A stretch of DNA of 64,000 nucleotides, from positions 24,898,001 through 24,962,000 of the forward strand of contig JAYKYS010000005.1 of the NCBI GenBank assembly GCA_036924285.1, read 5' to 3'. The stretch's first letter is position 1, and the number at the start of each line of letters is the position of its first letter. Shown here one piece after another: positions 1 to 12,108 of this stretch. A program made the translations under genes and the position numbers. This DNA comes from Asterella californica. Lineage: Eukaryota; Streptophyta; Marchantiopsida; Marchantiales; Aytoniaceae. The notes below the pieces were generated by a model. It saw only the letters and a program-made list of their open reading frames with translations, was not told the origin of the DNA and searched no databases.

Positions 1-55
1 CGTTGGCTTGCTCAGCATAATTAAGTTCCGTACTACGCTTAAATTTCTTTTGCAG

Positions 56-3000
56 CTTCGCACGCAAGCTTTGGCCTCGCTCCATAGCGGACTTTTGAAG
101 AATCAAGGAATTCCTCTATCAACAGTTGTGGACTGGCTGGGAATGGAGGTGGGTTAAGCGCTTTGATTCATTGCGCTCTTTCATATATGCAAGTTATGGT
201 CGGTTCAGAGCCTGACCAAACATGAAGGGCATCCTCTGTTGAATTTGTTCTTCGTCTTATCTAGTCCTCGATTGTCTTACCTCTTTATCTTTGAATCACT
301 GACTCACAAGAAGTTATCATCAGGGGGAGGACATTGAGGCTTTGATTAAGTATCATGGCTTCTCCATAAAATACTATGAAGAACCGTACATGGTAAAGGA
401 AGGCGCGTTTCTGAACAAGGACCAAGACTTTCCGACTTGCCGCTCCGAGATGGTCGAAGCCAAGCGATCATCAGTAATTGCGGTTGACGTGCAGTCTGGA
501 GGACTGTCACAGAGCATCCCTGATGGTGGGAGCAAATTTAGGAAGTGGGACAGCTTGGGAAGAAGTGACGTTAAAGAAAGAACGTCAGTAATGGAGGGAA
601 AATCGATTCCCGATTTGGAAAGCAGCGCTGATGGGTTCATCTTTGATCCCATCAATGTCTTTGTAGATACCTTGGAGGAAGACATGCCGGACTATGTGGA
701 GGAAGAGGAGCAACCTCCCGTGGTCGCCGAAGTAGTTCCATCTCCTCCTGTATATGTGAGGCCCGAGATGGTCAGGAGTCCAACCGAGGAGGAAAGTAAA
801 CACAGTAAGAGGAGGCGCATGGAGGAGCTTCAGTTTGAAGCGGAGGAGCATGAGAAAAGGCGGTTGAGACACGAGGCGGATGCAGCAGCCGGACGGGCTG
901 TCCGCCAAGCTCTCGCAGCGGAAGCTAAGAGACAAGAGGAGAAGTTAAGAGGGGCAGTACACAAGGCCGAAGCTGATCTTGGAAAACAATGGCGCTGGTT
1001 CAGGTTCGTTCTTTTAACCATCTTTCTAGGTTGAGTTGTTGATGCAAGGAAGGTTTCTGCTAATACAGTTTCTGGATGCTGTTTGACAGATTTTTAGTTC
1101 TTATAGGTAATGTCCTTATGTGGCGAGTGCAGGAAGTGGAGAAGGAGGGCTGCGGCTAAAGCCCTCGAGCGACAGCAGAAGCTAGAGCGGGCTGAAGCAG
1201 CACTCAGTACTCTTTCCCTGGGGTTTCCACTGTTGAAAATGCGGGTCAGATTCTACGAGAGCTGGTCTCATCTTATATCGGTTTCTAACGTCCAAACATG
1301 GCCCCTCCTGCATATTTGTACGGTCATAGTAGTAGAAAAGATACCTTTGACAGAAGAACCACCGTTTACACGATCGTTCTGCAGCACTGCAGTTTTCTTA
1401 GGAGTGCTTTTATCGCCAGCTTGTGTCCTTTAGCTTAGGCTGACGTGATCTTTATTTTATGGAGTCGGACCTATCCACATGTTGGGAATCAATCAAACAT
1501 CAACCTCCATTTTATACAAGTGTCTCCACCGTTGTACATCAATCTCCATGTTTTCCCTAGGACTACTCCTTGGAAGGTGGGTGGCACCTTCGTAATTCCT
1601 CGTCTGATTATTTAACGTACAAGCTGCTCCCATGAGGTATCTATTCTAACGTTAGTGCTGTTCCGCAGGTTGTTGGAGGTGACTTCTTGGGTGTGAAAGA
1701 CAGGCAGTCCTACTTAGAAGAAATAATGGAAGAGCGAGGAATGAAGTTGCAAGAATTTTGGGCGCCAATAAACATACCCCATGTAGTGTTGCCGATTCTG
1801 CAGGAGTTAAATCCATCAAATAAATTTGTCTACTGGAACATCCTCCTGTCTACTGGGGGCAGTTCGGCTGGGACCTGGATTCGGAACAAAATCAGCAGCA
1901 AAAGGGTATGGGAAGTCGGAGAAGAATTCGCATCGGAGGGTGAGTTAGATGTTACACTTGCGGACGAAAGGAAAGTTTTCTACGATGAGGCGGAAGGGAG
2001 GTCTGTGGGCCTGTGGTACAGTGCAAGGGAGTTGGCTGCTGGTAGGTCTGGGTCAGATTCTGAGGTGTCCTTTCGTGGTGTAAATGGTCTTATATTTGTG
2101 ACGAAAGCTGATGAATCATTCGCCGTTGAGCACGCGCGATGGCACACAGTACTGCAAGCTCTTCCAGATGGTGTCAGTGTACCGCTTCTTGTAGTATCAA
2201 ACAAGGCAGGTAACAACAGCGGTACTGGAGCTGACCAGTCTTCGTCAGAGAGGAGCTGGGATATATTTCTGAAGACAGATGAAGTGAGCCACAGTAAAAT
2301 CAGTAAGCACCAAGTGGTCTTCATCGGCTTATCACCGGAAGTCAATCCTGAGGACAAGACTTATTTTAGTGACGAGGCCTTGGCAGAGGGACTTCACTGG
2401 CTTGCTAAGGTTTCCCCAGTTCAACCCCAGTTGCGCCCCGTTCTCCTCGCAGATCTTGTTAGAGAGCATCTGGACGATCACTTGAGGCTCTTTATGAAAA
2501 TGCCTTTCACAGATGTAAGGCCTGAGCACTGTATCACCGTCTATAACAAGGCACTGGAGAAAGCTGCCGATGAAATCAGAAAGACTGCAAGTGTTATCCC
2601 TCTCAACTGGCCTCCAGACCCTCGGTTACCAAAGAAGTCGGAAAGCGAAGAAAGAAAGATTATGCCTCCGGAAGAGGCGTGGAATCACAAGAAAGTCTTG
2701 GAATCCTTATATGCTGCTCTGCAATCGTGTCTTCTACCTACATTTCCTTCTGTTCCTGATTCTGACTTGGAACCCGACATCTTTACGCAAAAGTCGAAAC
2801 TGGAATCTGTCCTTCTGATTTATCTCTCAACATTGGAAGGGACTAGTCCAGACAATCCAACAACGAAGTGGGAGGTCAATCAAGTGGTTCAAAAGAGCTG
2901 TACAGTCGAATGGTCCAGGAGAGGCGCTAATCTGGTCCCTAAGTGGGCAAGAATATTTCAGGCTATTTTCACAACCAGGTTGCTCCTCTTGAACGAGATG

Positions 3001-3897
3001 CGAGCTGCCCCTATTTATGTAACCCGGGTTGATAAGAAGCCTCCATTTGAGCTTGAGGAATTTGAGAAAGGCTACAGACCTGCTAGCGTGGTCATGGACA
3101 ATCCTGGCAGTTATTATAATGCGGAGCCATCGTTAGATGATCTGATAGGTTTAATTGCCCATGACCACGAGAGGAAGACACGTTCACATCGCTTGGAACA
3201 GGGGATGCTAGCACCGTTTCAAACTATGCAGACTCCGTCCGTAGCTGCTACTCCAAGGGGAGCAGCCGACAACCACGACTTTCTCCAGACACCTACATCG
3301 ACACCGGGAAGTCACACGAGTCCTGTGGAGTACAGACGTGGATCGTTGGAGGAGTTACAAAGGGAGGGCACAGGCAGTTCTATATCGGAACACATGGCCG
3401 AGTGGCTGATTTTCAGGACTTCTTTTCATGCCCCAAAACAGTTGCAGCTAGCCTTAACGGATTCGGAACTGTTACTGGACGACATGATGCACGAGTTGGA
3501 GAGTTTGAAGTCCAGTTCAGCAGGGTATTATCCTGGAGTAGCTGAGTGCCGAATACATCCTGTGGCACCAGCCAACGGCAACGAGAACGGGAACTGTGTA
3601 AACCTCAGTAACTGTGATCAGCGCTTCCTCGAAGGTGACTTCGGTTGTAAAGATTCAGCTCGGACGCATGTCAATCCACATAAAAAGAAAAGGCTTAATA
3701 AAAGGATAGTCGAGCTGGAGCTTACAGAGTCAGAAATCCTCTTAGGGAGTTTGGTAGCAGAGTTCAACAGTAGTACTTCTGGAGCAGACGAAGCTTTAAC
3801 TTCGAAGAATGTTCAATGCAGCGGACAAGCCAATCATACGCTTGATCATCATCAGGTTCTGTCCTCAGGATTCGGTGCAACTCTGGGAAGTAGTTGA
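56..3897 (+). CDS. SAC3B: SAC3/GANP family protein (SAC3B-like), 3' part
   Basis: Nuclear scaffold of the TREX-2 complex, which couples transcription to mRNA export at the pore. The window starts inside the gene. Visible exons: 56-148, 324-1003, 1133 to about 1244, and 1669-3897 (stop TGA). Joining 148/324 reads through the end of the SAC3/PCI region into YHGFSIKYYEEPYMVKEG, the conserved plant SAC3B tail of that domain. Joining 1003/1133 gives an arginine-rich WRWFRKWRRR helix after a charged coiled-coil stretch (EELQFEAEEHEKRR onward). The last exon begins with KDRQSYLEEIMEERG and WAPINIPHVVLPIL, followed by the plant SAC3B C-terminal domain (EGLHWLA, RPEHCITVYNKALE). The 3' end of exon 3 is uncertain: a GT at 1245 keeps phase 0, but a donor at 1223 plus a 16-nt microexon near 1560 would also keep the frame. 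Family assignment is firm; the paralogue letter is inferred. Confidence 0.88.
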
Positions 3898-4011
3898 GAG
3901 AAAAGCTTTTGAGGTACAGTTCCTGCGAGTTTTGCCTTTCGTCATCAGTTCCTGGACTGCTATATTTGACGGAGTACGGTGTCTTGACTGTCTTCACTAA
4001 GTTTATATGAA

Positions 4012-4017
4012 AATAAA
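4012..4017 (+). terminator. Candidate polyadenylation signal of the SAC3 gene
   Basis: AATAAA lies 115 bp after the SAC3 stop codon, at a normal 3' UTR distance. Seen directly; use in vivo is inferred. Confidence 0.45.
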
Positions 4018-4603
4018 ATGAATCAACTGCTCGAAATGGATCATCGCTTGCGCTGAAAAGACGATCGTTTTTGCCGTCTGCAGGTTGGCCATGTAACATG
4101 CGTAGAGTGCCTGAATGATGTTGGCACTTGGGATAGTCACTGAGCGGTTGGGATGTTCTGATTGTTGCCAAGTTCCAAGGGAGTTGAGGGAACATCTGCG
4201 TTCTCGAATTTTGAAGCTAAGATTCACAAAGTCCAACGAGAAATCTCTGGTATACATGAGGAAACGGAACCTGCTGTGTGTTCAACACAAGGGGAGTTCT
4301 AGTAAACGCTCACGGTTGACTAGCTTCGCAACTTGCATCGGCAGTGGGTAGACTGAGGTGCACGTACGACCAGAAAGTCATCCGCGATGAACCATTATGG
4401 TAGGTGAGACGCTACCTGGCGTCTGGAAGTTGTGATGTAAGGACAAATCTTCACAGATGGTAATTCATCAAGTGGTCAAGATCAGTACCTAAAAATGTTG
4501 AGTATTATGACTTCCGGTCAGTATAAGCTACCCAGAGCAGAAAATTAGATTATGGATTAGCAGTATAGGACATCACTTTTCTGATCTTTCATTCTCTGTA
4601 CAG

Positions 4604-4734
4604 ATCCGGACTTCGTTTTGGCAGTGGAGCAAGCAAGTGCACACTTCATGAAGCACGGCCGCAAAGGTGGTTCTCAGATCAGTAGAAGGAAACTTTCACG
4701 GGTTCTAGCGATGTTCCGGGAAGATTATGCATGA
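4604..4734 (+). other. Candidate orphan terminal exon
   Basis: A strong pyrimidine-rich acceptor (ttcattctctgtacag) is followed by 131 nt that read as DPDFVLAVEQASAHF, then a basic stretch ending REDYA and TGA. The composition is protein-like (acidic start, Lys/Arg-rich middle). I found no matching upstream exon, and the SAC3 reading frame has already stopped. It could be a relic of another gene, an alternative 3' exon, or chance. Not recognised. Confidence 0.25.
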
Positions 4735-6061
4735 CGGGGATTGGCAATCATTTCGGACAGGTAACAGATATCAGATCTGATGGTCAAGCGAACAATCTGT
4801 ACTTGTTCTAGTAAAATAGCAGCTGCTTTTACTTCAGATTTCATTGTGGTTCAGCCGTGTAGAAAGTAAATTAACTGGAAGATGATGTCTTGTCCAAAGT
4901 GACATGGCAAAATCTGGCCAAAGGCGCAGTTCCCCCTCAGGAGTGTATCCAGAATTTGTATCATCGGATTTCCAGTCCTTGTTAGTAACTCTTCCAAGTC
5001 CTCGGTAGTAACCTTGGAAGTTTTCAAGTGCTCTGCTGAGTTCTTGATGCTGGTGCCAGCTTGCCTGCTGCTGCAACATCCGTCCATTGGCATGCGGTTT
5101 TCAATTGCTGTCTCCCAAGACGCGGACGAGTTTTCACCTCCCTGGTCCCTACTCGAAGAGTGAGAGTGCAGAGTACAGTCTAACCTGTACGAAAGTTACC
5201 TCTATGACTGCGTACATCACTATAAATGCTTTAAAAAAAGCATGAAAGAGGATATTCCCTTTTTCCTCCCAGTGTTCTTTCAGTCTGAAGAAAATATTGC
5301 CATCTGCTCCAAGAAACCCCGAAATCGTCATTTTCTGGCACTCTAGTAGTTTGTAAAGCTGGTGAATGGTTTTGAGTTTACTTTTTATTTCACATTTTTC
5401 AGAATAATGGTTAAATTTCTCAGTTCTCTGAAAGCAAACCGCAAAATAAATTCTTCTGGGTCACCCGGAGCTTTTGTAGTCATTCTTATACTCGGGCTTT
5501 AAGGGCTCCTTTTGGAAGCATTTATATTCCTTTCTTATTCACTTTTGAGGCGTAACAGTAAACTTATAAATGTTTAGATGGAAGAAATGTTCTGTTCGAA
5601 AATTTCTTATCAAGAATTAGAGACAAGCGAGGGAAATGATCCAACTTCGCTTACGCACTCAAAGGCCATCATAGTTTGGAGAACAGTTCGATTATCTTAT
5701 ACACACTGTACCTTTCACATTGTACAGCATTCGTACATGGATAATGTAACAGTCTGATGAGTATTATTATGTGTATACTTAGTGGAGTTTGAACTTATTT
5801 CATTGTTTACTGAAGTTTTGTAACCTATATAAAATAAAAAAGAACTAAACTCTGTAAATGTCTGAAGACATAAATCCATGTTCTAACATTTAGAACTTGA
5901 ACATGTAGGAGTTCATTCTGTTTCACTGTCACTGTCATACTCTCGTGTGTATGCATATCTGACTTATCGCGCTTGGCATGAAACGCAGTCGAAGCTTGTA
6001 CAGGTGACCACAGTTTACCCAGTTGTAGGTAAGTGCGCCGGTCTTTGTGTAGTGATAGATT

Positions 6062-6115
6062 AGTGACCTTGTGAACAACGTGTGACCAGTTTACCCAGTG
6101 ACCTTGTGAACAACG
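6062..6115. repeat. Short direct repeat, two 19-bp copies
   Basis: The 19-mer AGTGACCTTGTGAACAACG occurs at 6062-6080 and again at 6097-6115, offset 35 bp, with a related TGACCAGTTTACCCAG motif also duplicated around it. This looks like a local tandem duplication. Confidence 0.7.
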
Positions 6116-8140
6116 AGCAGTTGCTATCACAATAACATATACATTTACACTTCTCAGAATCGAACTTGTCAATAGAACATATGAAGTGTTGTATCAGGTA
6201 TGTAATTTTCAGTTAGAAAATTATTTTTTATCGGATATAACAATTTCGAATATATAAATTAGTGCAGAGTATGTAATGATAGAAATATCTCATGTGTCTT
6301 CAAAATTGATTTATAGTTTTTTTATGTATACTGTAATGTATATGTTTAGAAAAAACAATGATCGATTAGTAAAGATGATAGGTTATTCGTTATTTCTCGT
6401 AGAACTAGTACTCTCAGCTGATTCTCATTATATCCTTTCGGGAAGTTATCCCTTTTAAACGGATCTTTTTGTAAGGTTCAGTTGTAAATAAAAGATCCAC
6501 CTTGCAGTGCCATAAGTAATAAAGAAACCAGCAACAAGACACCAAACGAGGATAAATGATCACCTGATACGAGAATTTCAGGACAGGACTGAAGTAGCCA
6601 ACGAGCCAAAGACATTAAGCAAGAGGTAATATGGCATCTCAAATATCGACTGTAAAGCATTACGAAATTCAGCAAACCTTTTGACACCTTGTGATGGTAA
6701 AGAGAACAAGATACCTCACAAGTTTATGGTCGATGTTGACTGACTGACTCAATGAAATTCCCTTTATGCACGTTTCAAAACAGAGTGCGGAGGTTCATTC
6801 ATTCGATCCATTCAGTCGGAACGTGATAGCTCATGTGCATAGTCGCCTCTGCCATAGTATCTGACAGCTCCTTGTGTTGTGTCTCATTGTGCTTGTCGTG
6901 TACCTTGCATATTTAAATCAGGGAGTGCATACTATGCCGCACATGTCAAAGACAAGCAGTGATTGCAATTGAGAAAGGTTTATTAGAACTAGAAATTCTA
7001 TTCGAATATCCAACTTACTGATCGTCTTGATTTATCTTCGGATGAGGAAGAGAGTGAAATGAAAATTTCCAGTAAATGCGAAGCGTAAGAAACGTTCTCT
7101 TGTTATCAGTATACACTACATAACGTAAACAAAACGTTTATGTTTGTAGTTCTTCGTTCATAGTGAGAGAAGCATACATGCATTTCGTTGTGTAGCGAGA
7201 AGGAGCTTGTAGGAGAGTTCCAGCAAGTTTTTAAAGGACTCTATAAACCGAGTAATATGTAATAAGTATAATGGGACCCTTTCAAGTCTGTGACCCCAAT
7301 TCCATGAACTCTTTACTTTAGCGCCTATTGTCCGAACCCTAATCTCATCGACATTTATACATGGTAACATGAATATTTGAAATACAAGCTTGCCTAACCC
7401 AAGATAGAGAAGATTGAAGCCTTCAGTCTACTAGAAGGTTAAAGATCAATGCTATCTTCCTTGAACTAGAAACTTTACGTATATTGAACTATATCTAGTG
7501 CAACTCGTCCTCTCCTTCGAGCTTTAGACACGGTGCTCCTGTTCGTCGTTCTAGGTTTGAAAATCACTTTCAGCTTCGACTCGATTATGCCTTAAAACTG
7601 AGACCACATTCCCCTCGATGGCTTCCATATACGTAAAAGATTCTAGAAATATAAAGTCTCTTCTCTTTCACTTAGCTTTATGTACGATAGATCATCCTCC
7701 GCACTCCAGAGTGGATTATCAAGCAAGATAATTGATAAACCATAATCTTTAAACAGTATTCTAAAGGACAGTTCAGCGATTAACTCTGTTGCAACAGAGA
7801 CGAGAGTGTATATTTCTCTATCCTTTATGTTGCAAAAGTCACGACGTTTTTTATTCCTAAACATTCCACTCTCTTCTGTGCCACTGGAGGAATGGTTTGC
7901 GACTTAAAAATCACTCTCTCCCATAGTTGATGTTGAACGTTCTGCTGTACATCAACTATACTCTCGAGATTTTCATCAAGAGAGTATGATTTATCATATA
8001 AATAAAGACCTTCGGAGGTTTATGTAACATGAACCATACATGCTTCTTGAATGCTAGAGTACCCTAGCCGCGGTTTCATGTTAATCGTTTTAACCTCTGG
8101 TTTTCCTCTAACTTAACCCTCTACAGAACCTGAACTAAAA

Positions 8141-8395
8141 CAATGGTATGTTAATATCTCAAACCAAATCCGAACCGAAACACTAGCATATCAATTTAAC
8201 GATCCTAAACCGGGGTTTTCACATTCTCTAACCAAAACCCATCAGAAACAGTGGCATGTCGATTTCCCGACTTTGAACCGAATCAAGTAAGTGGCATATA
8301 AAATTTCCATGACTAAACAGCGGTTTATCAGTTTCCGGACCTGAACTGTGCTTTATGAATTATCCGAATCTAGACAGTGGTGTACGGAAATAAGA
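8141..8395. repeat. Degenerate tandem array with a CAGTGGCATGTCGATTTCC-like core
   Basis: Related cores recur near 8141, 8183, 8250, 8289, 8318 and 8375 (CAATGGTATGTTAATATC, CACTAGCATATCAATTT, CAGTGGCATGTCGATTT, CAGCGGTTTATCAGTTTCC, and so on), separated by AACC/GAACCGAA-type spacers. Spacing varies from about 30 to 67 bp. An old, decayed minisatellite is the simplest reading. Confidence 0.55.
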
Positions 8396-8718
8396 TGGGT
8401 TACCAGATATAAGCAAAAATACGAAAGGACAAAGGCAGAAATGGTTATGTACATGGTTTGCCAAACTACGGTGGAAGAACCTCCTACTGAGGAGAAACGA
8501 AGAATGTCACCATGCTGGGTCGGAAATTACAAGTAGTAAGCTATAGTTTCTACTCATCCGAATCCACTTTCAGCAGTTCTGCTATGCCAAGGTTGTCTAG
8601 CGCATACTGGATCGTGCTGCTGAGTTTTACATTTAATCTCTTATGCTCTTGATCTTATATCCTCAAATTCAGTAATTAAGACTCCTAAACCAAATCGTGA
8701 ACGGTAAACGCTTTGCTA

Positions 8719-10406
8719 TCATAAAGAAAGAAGTCTAGGGCGATTCGCTGTTCCACTGACTGTTAGAACAGTGGCAAGCTCAACATTACATTCCACAAAA
8801 AGTTCAGCTTACCCGTTATAAATTGGGCAGCTGGTAGGTGCGTTGCTATCAAGTTCAACAATCTAACAACTCCAAGCGTGGCCATCTGCACAACAAAGAC
8901 ATCACATGTGCGATCAGACTTCAGATGAATCCAGACTTACCACACAACACAGTTCGAGCAAGGTTTAAGATTGAAAAGCAGTTGCTTACTACTTTCCATT
9001 GCCGCTCGTAGAAAGCATGAAGCTCTTTCCAGAACTTTATCTTCAATCGGTTCACCTCATGAAGGTCAGAAGGATCCACCTTTAACATAGCCACAATCGG
9101 TTGTCTCATCCCGTGTGCTAACCAGGCTATGGTCAGAGGATCTAAGGCGTTCGATGCAGCCAGTAACTTCCTGAGATGAAAGGGCCTTGTTGTGAATGTC
9201 AAAACCATCGCTTCTAGTATTCTAACTACCCCAAACAAACCAAACGCCCAGACCAAGTACCGTGTGTCCTTCGCAATCCTCATCATCTCAGCATGCTGCA
9301 GGGTGAGCTCTGTTGAAGTCCACATAATGATATTATCGACCCCTTTCTTAGGTTCAAAAGCAGCGGCGTTGATATCCATATTAACTGGTGGTGATTTCTT
9401 CTTTCCATATTCTCTAACATACTGTCGGACCGAAAACTGTTGAACAGACTGCAATTGCTGGATAAACAGTTGCAAATAAGGTTTGATTCTAATCAATACA
9501 TCGTCCACAAAGGTTGGGACGCGGGAAGTTCCAGCTACAGAAACCTTCACTCTGCTCAACTGTCCGCTTTCGTCCAGCTTATATTCCTCAACTAAAAGCT
9601 CGGTGCTTTCGAAGCCATCCACTTCACATTGTTGGACCTGCACCGTCATAGTAGGACTATTCTCCGTCACAACTGAGTACGTCTCGTTTGAGGCGTCATT
9701 GTCAGATGGCTCCCCGGGCATGTCCCCCGTACTTGGGATGGCACACATGTATAGTCGTCCACTTTTCCGGTCTGGCTCACGCCGGAACCTCCACTCGAAA
9801 TTCATGGAATCGCGGTTCGAGGATGCAGACGGAAGATCTTCCCTCAATAACTTCCATCCAGATCTGTCTCTCATTTCAGGCGCAATTACAAAATTTCGTC
9901 CCCTCAAAGACGCAATAGGTACAACATACTGGCAACCATGCGAGATACCACTCGCAGGTCTGGTTATCGAACTCATGACAGGAATGACCCAGGCGAGCTG
10001 TCGTGAGCTACACTGGACAGTCGAACTCAAACATGAAGACAGAGGAAGATTCTGCGGGCAGAAAACAAGTATCACATAAAATGTTCAGGTGCAGCATCAT
10101 TCGCCACCCACGCCCAAGTTTAACCACTTCTCCAAGCAGGTCCTCCTATCGATCACGTGATCTGACTGCAAGAATAATTACCATTTCCGGGCACTCATCC
10201 TCTTTAGAACTTGAAGCAGACGAAGTATCAACAACGACGACCGGGCTAACCAAAGGAAGAAGGCCGGGCGATGTATGGTGTGCGGCAACTGCACTGTCAG
10301 AATGAACATTTGAGTTTAGGATGATTCTGATCTGTAAGACGTAACTAAGCGATATCACTAGGAAAGAAAAGTTCTCGTTGATGCACAACGTTAGAGAACT
10401 GATCAT
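8719..10406 (-). CDS. Unrecognised protein, four-exon model
   Basis: I do not recognise this protein. Exon model, read on the minus strand: 10406-10182, 10051-8990, 8885-8813, 8759-8719. Each junction has GT-AG ends (donors GTAATT, GTAAGC, GTAAGC; acceptors CCGCAG, TGTGCAG, CTAACAG). The phases agree, giving 1401 nt and 466 residues. The main exon alone is open for over 1 kb. Two hydrophobic stretches are visible: one near the N-terminus (FSFLVISLSYVLQI, possible signal or anchor) and one late in exon 2 (YLVWAFGLFGVVRILEAMVL). The rest is mixed and soluble-looking. The start is the ATG at 10406; an upstream in-frame GTG also exists. A competing strong donor (GTAAGT) at 8940 would end the protein soon after the splice, so the last two exons are less certain than the central one. 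No neighbour suggests a role. Confidence 0.5.
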
Positions 10407-10709
10407 GTCCGCGTGTCGCACGTGCTAACTTCTCTTCCCGACGGTACTACAGGATATAGAAGTTTGTTATCCTTCAATATGCATCACGCACGCAGAAACA
10501 CGTGTCCATCGGCTTACCGGGCGCTAGTCTTTGTAATTTGAAACAGGATAAGAACTACCTACTTTCGTGCGCCAATAGCTGAGACATGTGGATAATTACT
10601 TAGTACAACACTTGAAAGTTACTTGAAAATTAAGGTCTCGTTTGCTATCGGTGACAACGTATGCTTTGCTCGCATTTGGAAGTGTTCATTCTGTATAATT
10701 CATCAGAGA

Positions 10710-10744
10710 GATTTAGGGCCGCTACGATAATGCGGCCCTAAATC
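10710..10744. repeat. Perfect 13-bp inverted repeat (hairpin)
   Basis: GATTTAGGGCCGC at 10710-10722 and its exact complement at 10732-10744 are separated by 9 nt. It lies alone in intergenic DNA and is not followed by a T-run. Its function is unknown. Confidence 0.85.
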
Positions 10745-11708
10745 GATACGATCGAAAGCTTCGCATCCTTCATACAATAAACCAGCATCTGCTAGAGAGT
10801 ATAACCGGAAGACTTGATACCTGTTCTGAGCGTAAAAGTGATATTGACTGTCCATCCCCTTCTCCTTTCAGTAAGAAAGAATCCGTCCAGTTTAGTTGAC
10901 GACAGTGAACTCCCATCACAGCGTTGATCATGTTCCAGACAGATCCTTCTGGAAGTTCCGACATCAAAATTGTTCATTCGAACTCAGAGCATGAGTATCA
11001 CCCGTCAGTCCCATAATCTCGACTGAGGCTTTTGAAACCGAACATACAGTCCTACTGTTCAAAGGCACTCCTGACTGCAACATGACACTGGCGTGTTATG
11101 AGTCCATTTGCCGTTGAGCCTTTCGTCAAACTTCCTTTCTTTCGGCTCCACAAGACTCTAGGGGGACCATTTCATATATCACTGGTGGAATGGAGTACAG
11201 AGACCCTTCAATTCGTTACACATTCACCCTCCATTGCGTTCCAAAACACAAAGTTGCCATGCGCGTATGTACTCCAGGCTCATATGAGCACTTGGCTGGT
11301 TGGAATGATGGCTGCAAACACAGTAGACGTCAGATCACACAAGAAAACCAGAAAACCAGTCCGACCCATAGACAACGAATCGGCAAAAGAACGCATAGCG
11401 CCGAACTGTTGATCAAGTAGGCCGCGCGATGGGGCTGTTAAGCTATGATGGTTCATGGCGCCTACCAACTGGATCTGATATCCCAAATTTCTGGGATCGA
11501 GTGAGTCGGTAGAGAGTATTCCTTCCCCAGTAGGCAACCGGAAGCCCCGGTCGTTGGAGCGACCGCCAGCGCGGTCTGTTCCTCTATCTCTTTTTATGAT
11601 AGACGCGGAGCTATGCCGCTGTGTTGTTGAGACGTCTTTCGCTGTGGGGCTATCTGCAGCCGGAAACCGGGGCGGCGAGGGTTCGAATAAAACGAGTCTA
11701 CATACGTC

Positions 11709-11754
11709 AACGAGTCTACATACTGTCTGCTTTGTTGTAGTATGTAGACTCGTT
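11709..11754. repeat. Perfect 16-bp inverted repeat plus a direct copy
   Basis: AACGAGTCTACATACT (11709-11724) pairs exactly with AGTATGTAGACTCGTT (11739-11754) across a 14-nt loop. A further direct copy of the ACGAGTCTACATAC core lies just upstream (around 11692). It sits 42 bp before the target duplication of MITE copy 1. Confidence 0.8.
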
Positions 11755-11806
11755 GTAGAGTGTTTAAACCATAATTACAATACTATATATGACTCGCTTG
11801 AAAGCA

Positions 11807-12108
11807 CAAAATTGGCTTGATCACACCCCAGTAGGTTCCGTGAGCTTGATCATACCCTCTTAACGATGTGTGGCTTGATCACACCCCTGATCGGCTATTG
11901 CCTGTAAAACCAGTCACTTTGTGATGTTATATTTTGTGATATTTTGTGATGTTTAGTCAAGGTTGAAAGTACTAAATATGAACCAAAAGATAGAATGACT
12001 GGTTCTACTTTCAATAACCCATCACGGGTATGATCAAACAACCAAACGTTAAGAGGGGTACGTTCAATCGCAACAATCGTATTGGGGGTATGATCAAGCC
12101 AATTTCTG
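11807..12108. mobile_element. MULE-type MITE, copy 1
   Basis: About 302 bp, non-coding. The ends form an imperfect terminal inverted repeat of about 23 bp (CAAAATTGGCTTGATCACAC against CAGAAATTGGCTTGATCATA on the other strand). It is flanked by a perfect 10-bp direct duplication, CTTGAAAGCA (11797-11806 and 12109-12118). The motif GCTTGATCAYACCC is repeated three times at the left end, and ACCAGTCA/TGACTGGT forms a subterminal inverted pair. A 9-11 bp duplication is the hallmark of Mutator-like transposases, so this is probably a non-autonomous MULE derivative. Confidence 0.8.

Larger units (their letters stand above)
3898..8718. other. Intergenic region, AT-richer, no assured gene
   Basis: About 4.8 kb between the SAC3 stop and the unrecognised minus-strand gene. 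It holds the SAC3 poly(A) signal, a candidate orphan exon (4604-4734), a second protein-like open stretch on the minus strand around 5170-4850 that follows an AG acceptor but has no clear partner exons, a short direct repeat at 6062-6115, and a degenerate tandem array at about 8141-8395. The longer open frames (for example 5825-6172 minus) have no recognisable domain and look like chance. Confidence 0.6.

Noticed and set aside
5825..6172. 115-codon minus-strand open frame
   Set aside because: No domain, no splice partners, repeat-containing sequence; it looks like chance.
8921..8989. Read-through ending of the unknown gene without splicing
   Set aside because: A consistent set of GT-AG introns extends the protein in phase; kept only as an alternative.
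11098..11420. Two overlapping plus-strand frames of 104 and 76 codons
   Set aside because: Neither shows a family motif or a convincing splice context.
11709..11754. CRISPR-like or terminator hairpin
   Set aside because: No regular repeat-spacer array exists in the window, and the context is plant nuclear DNA.
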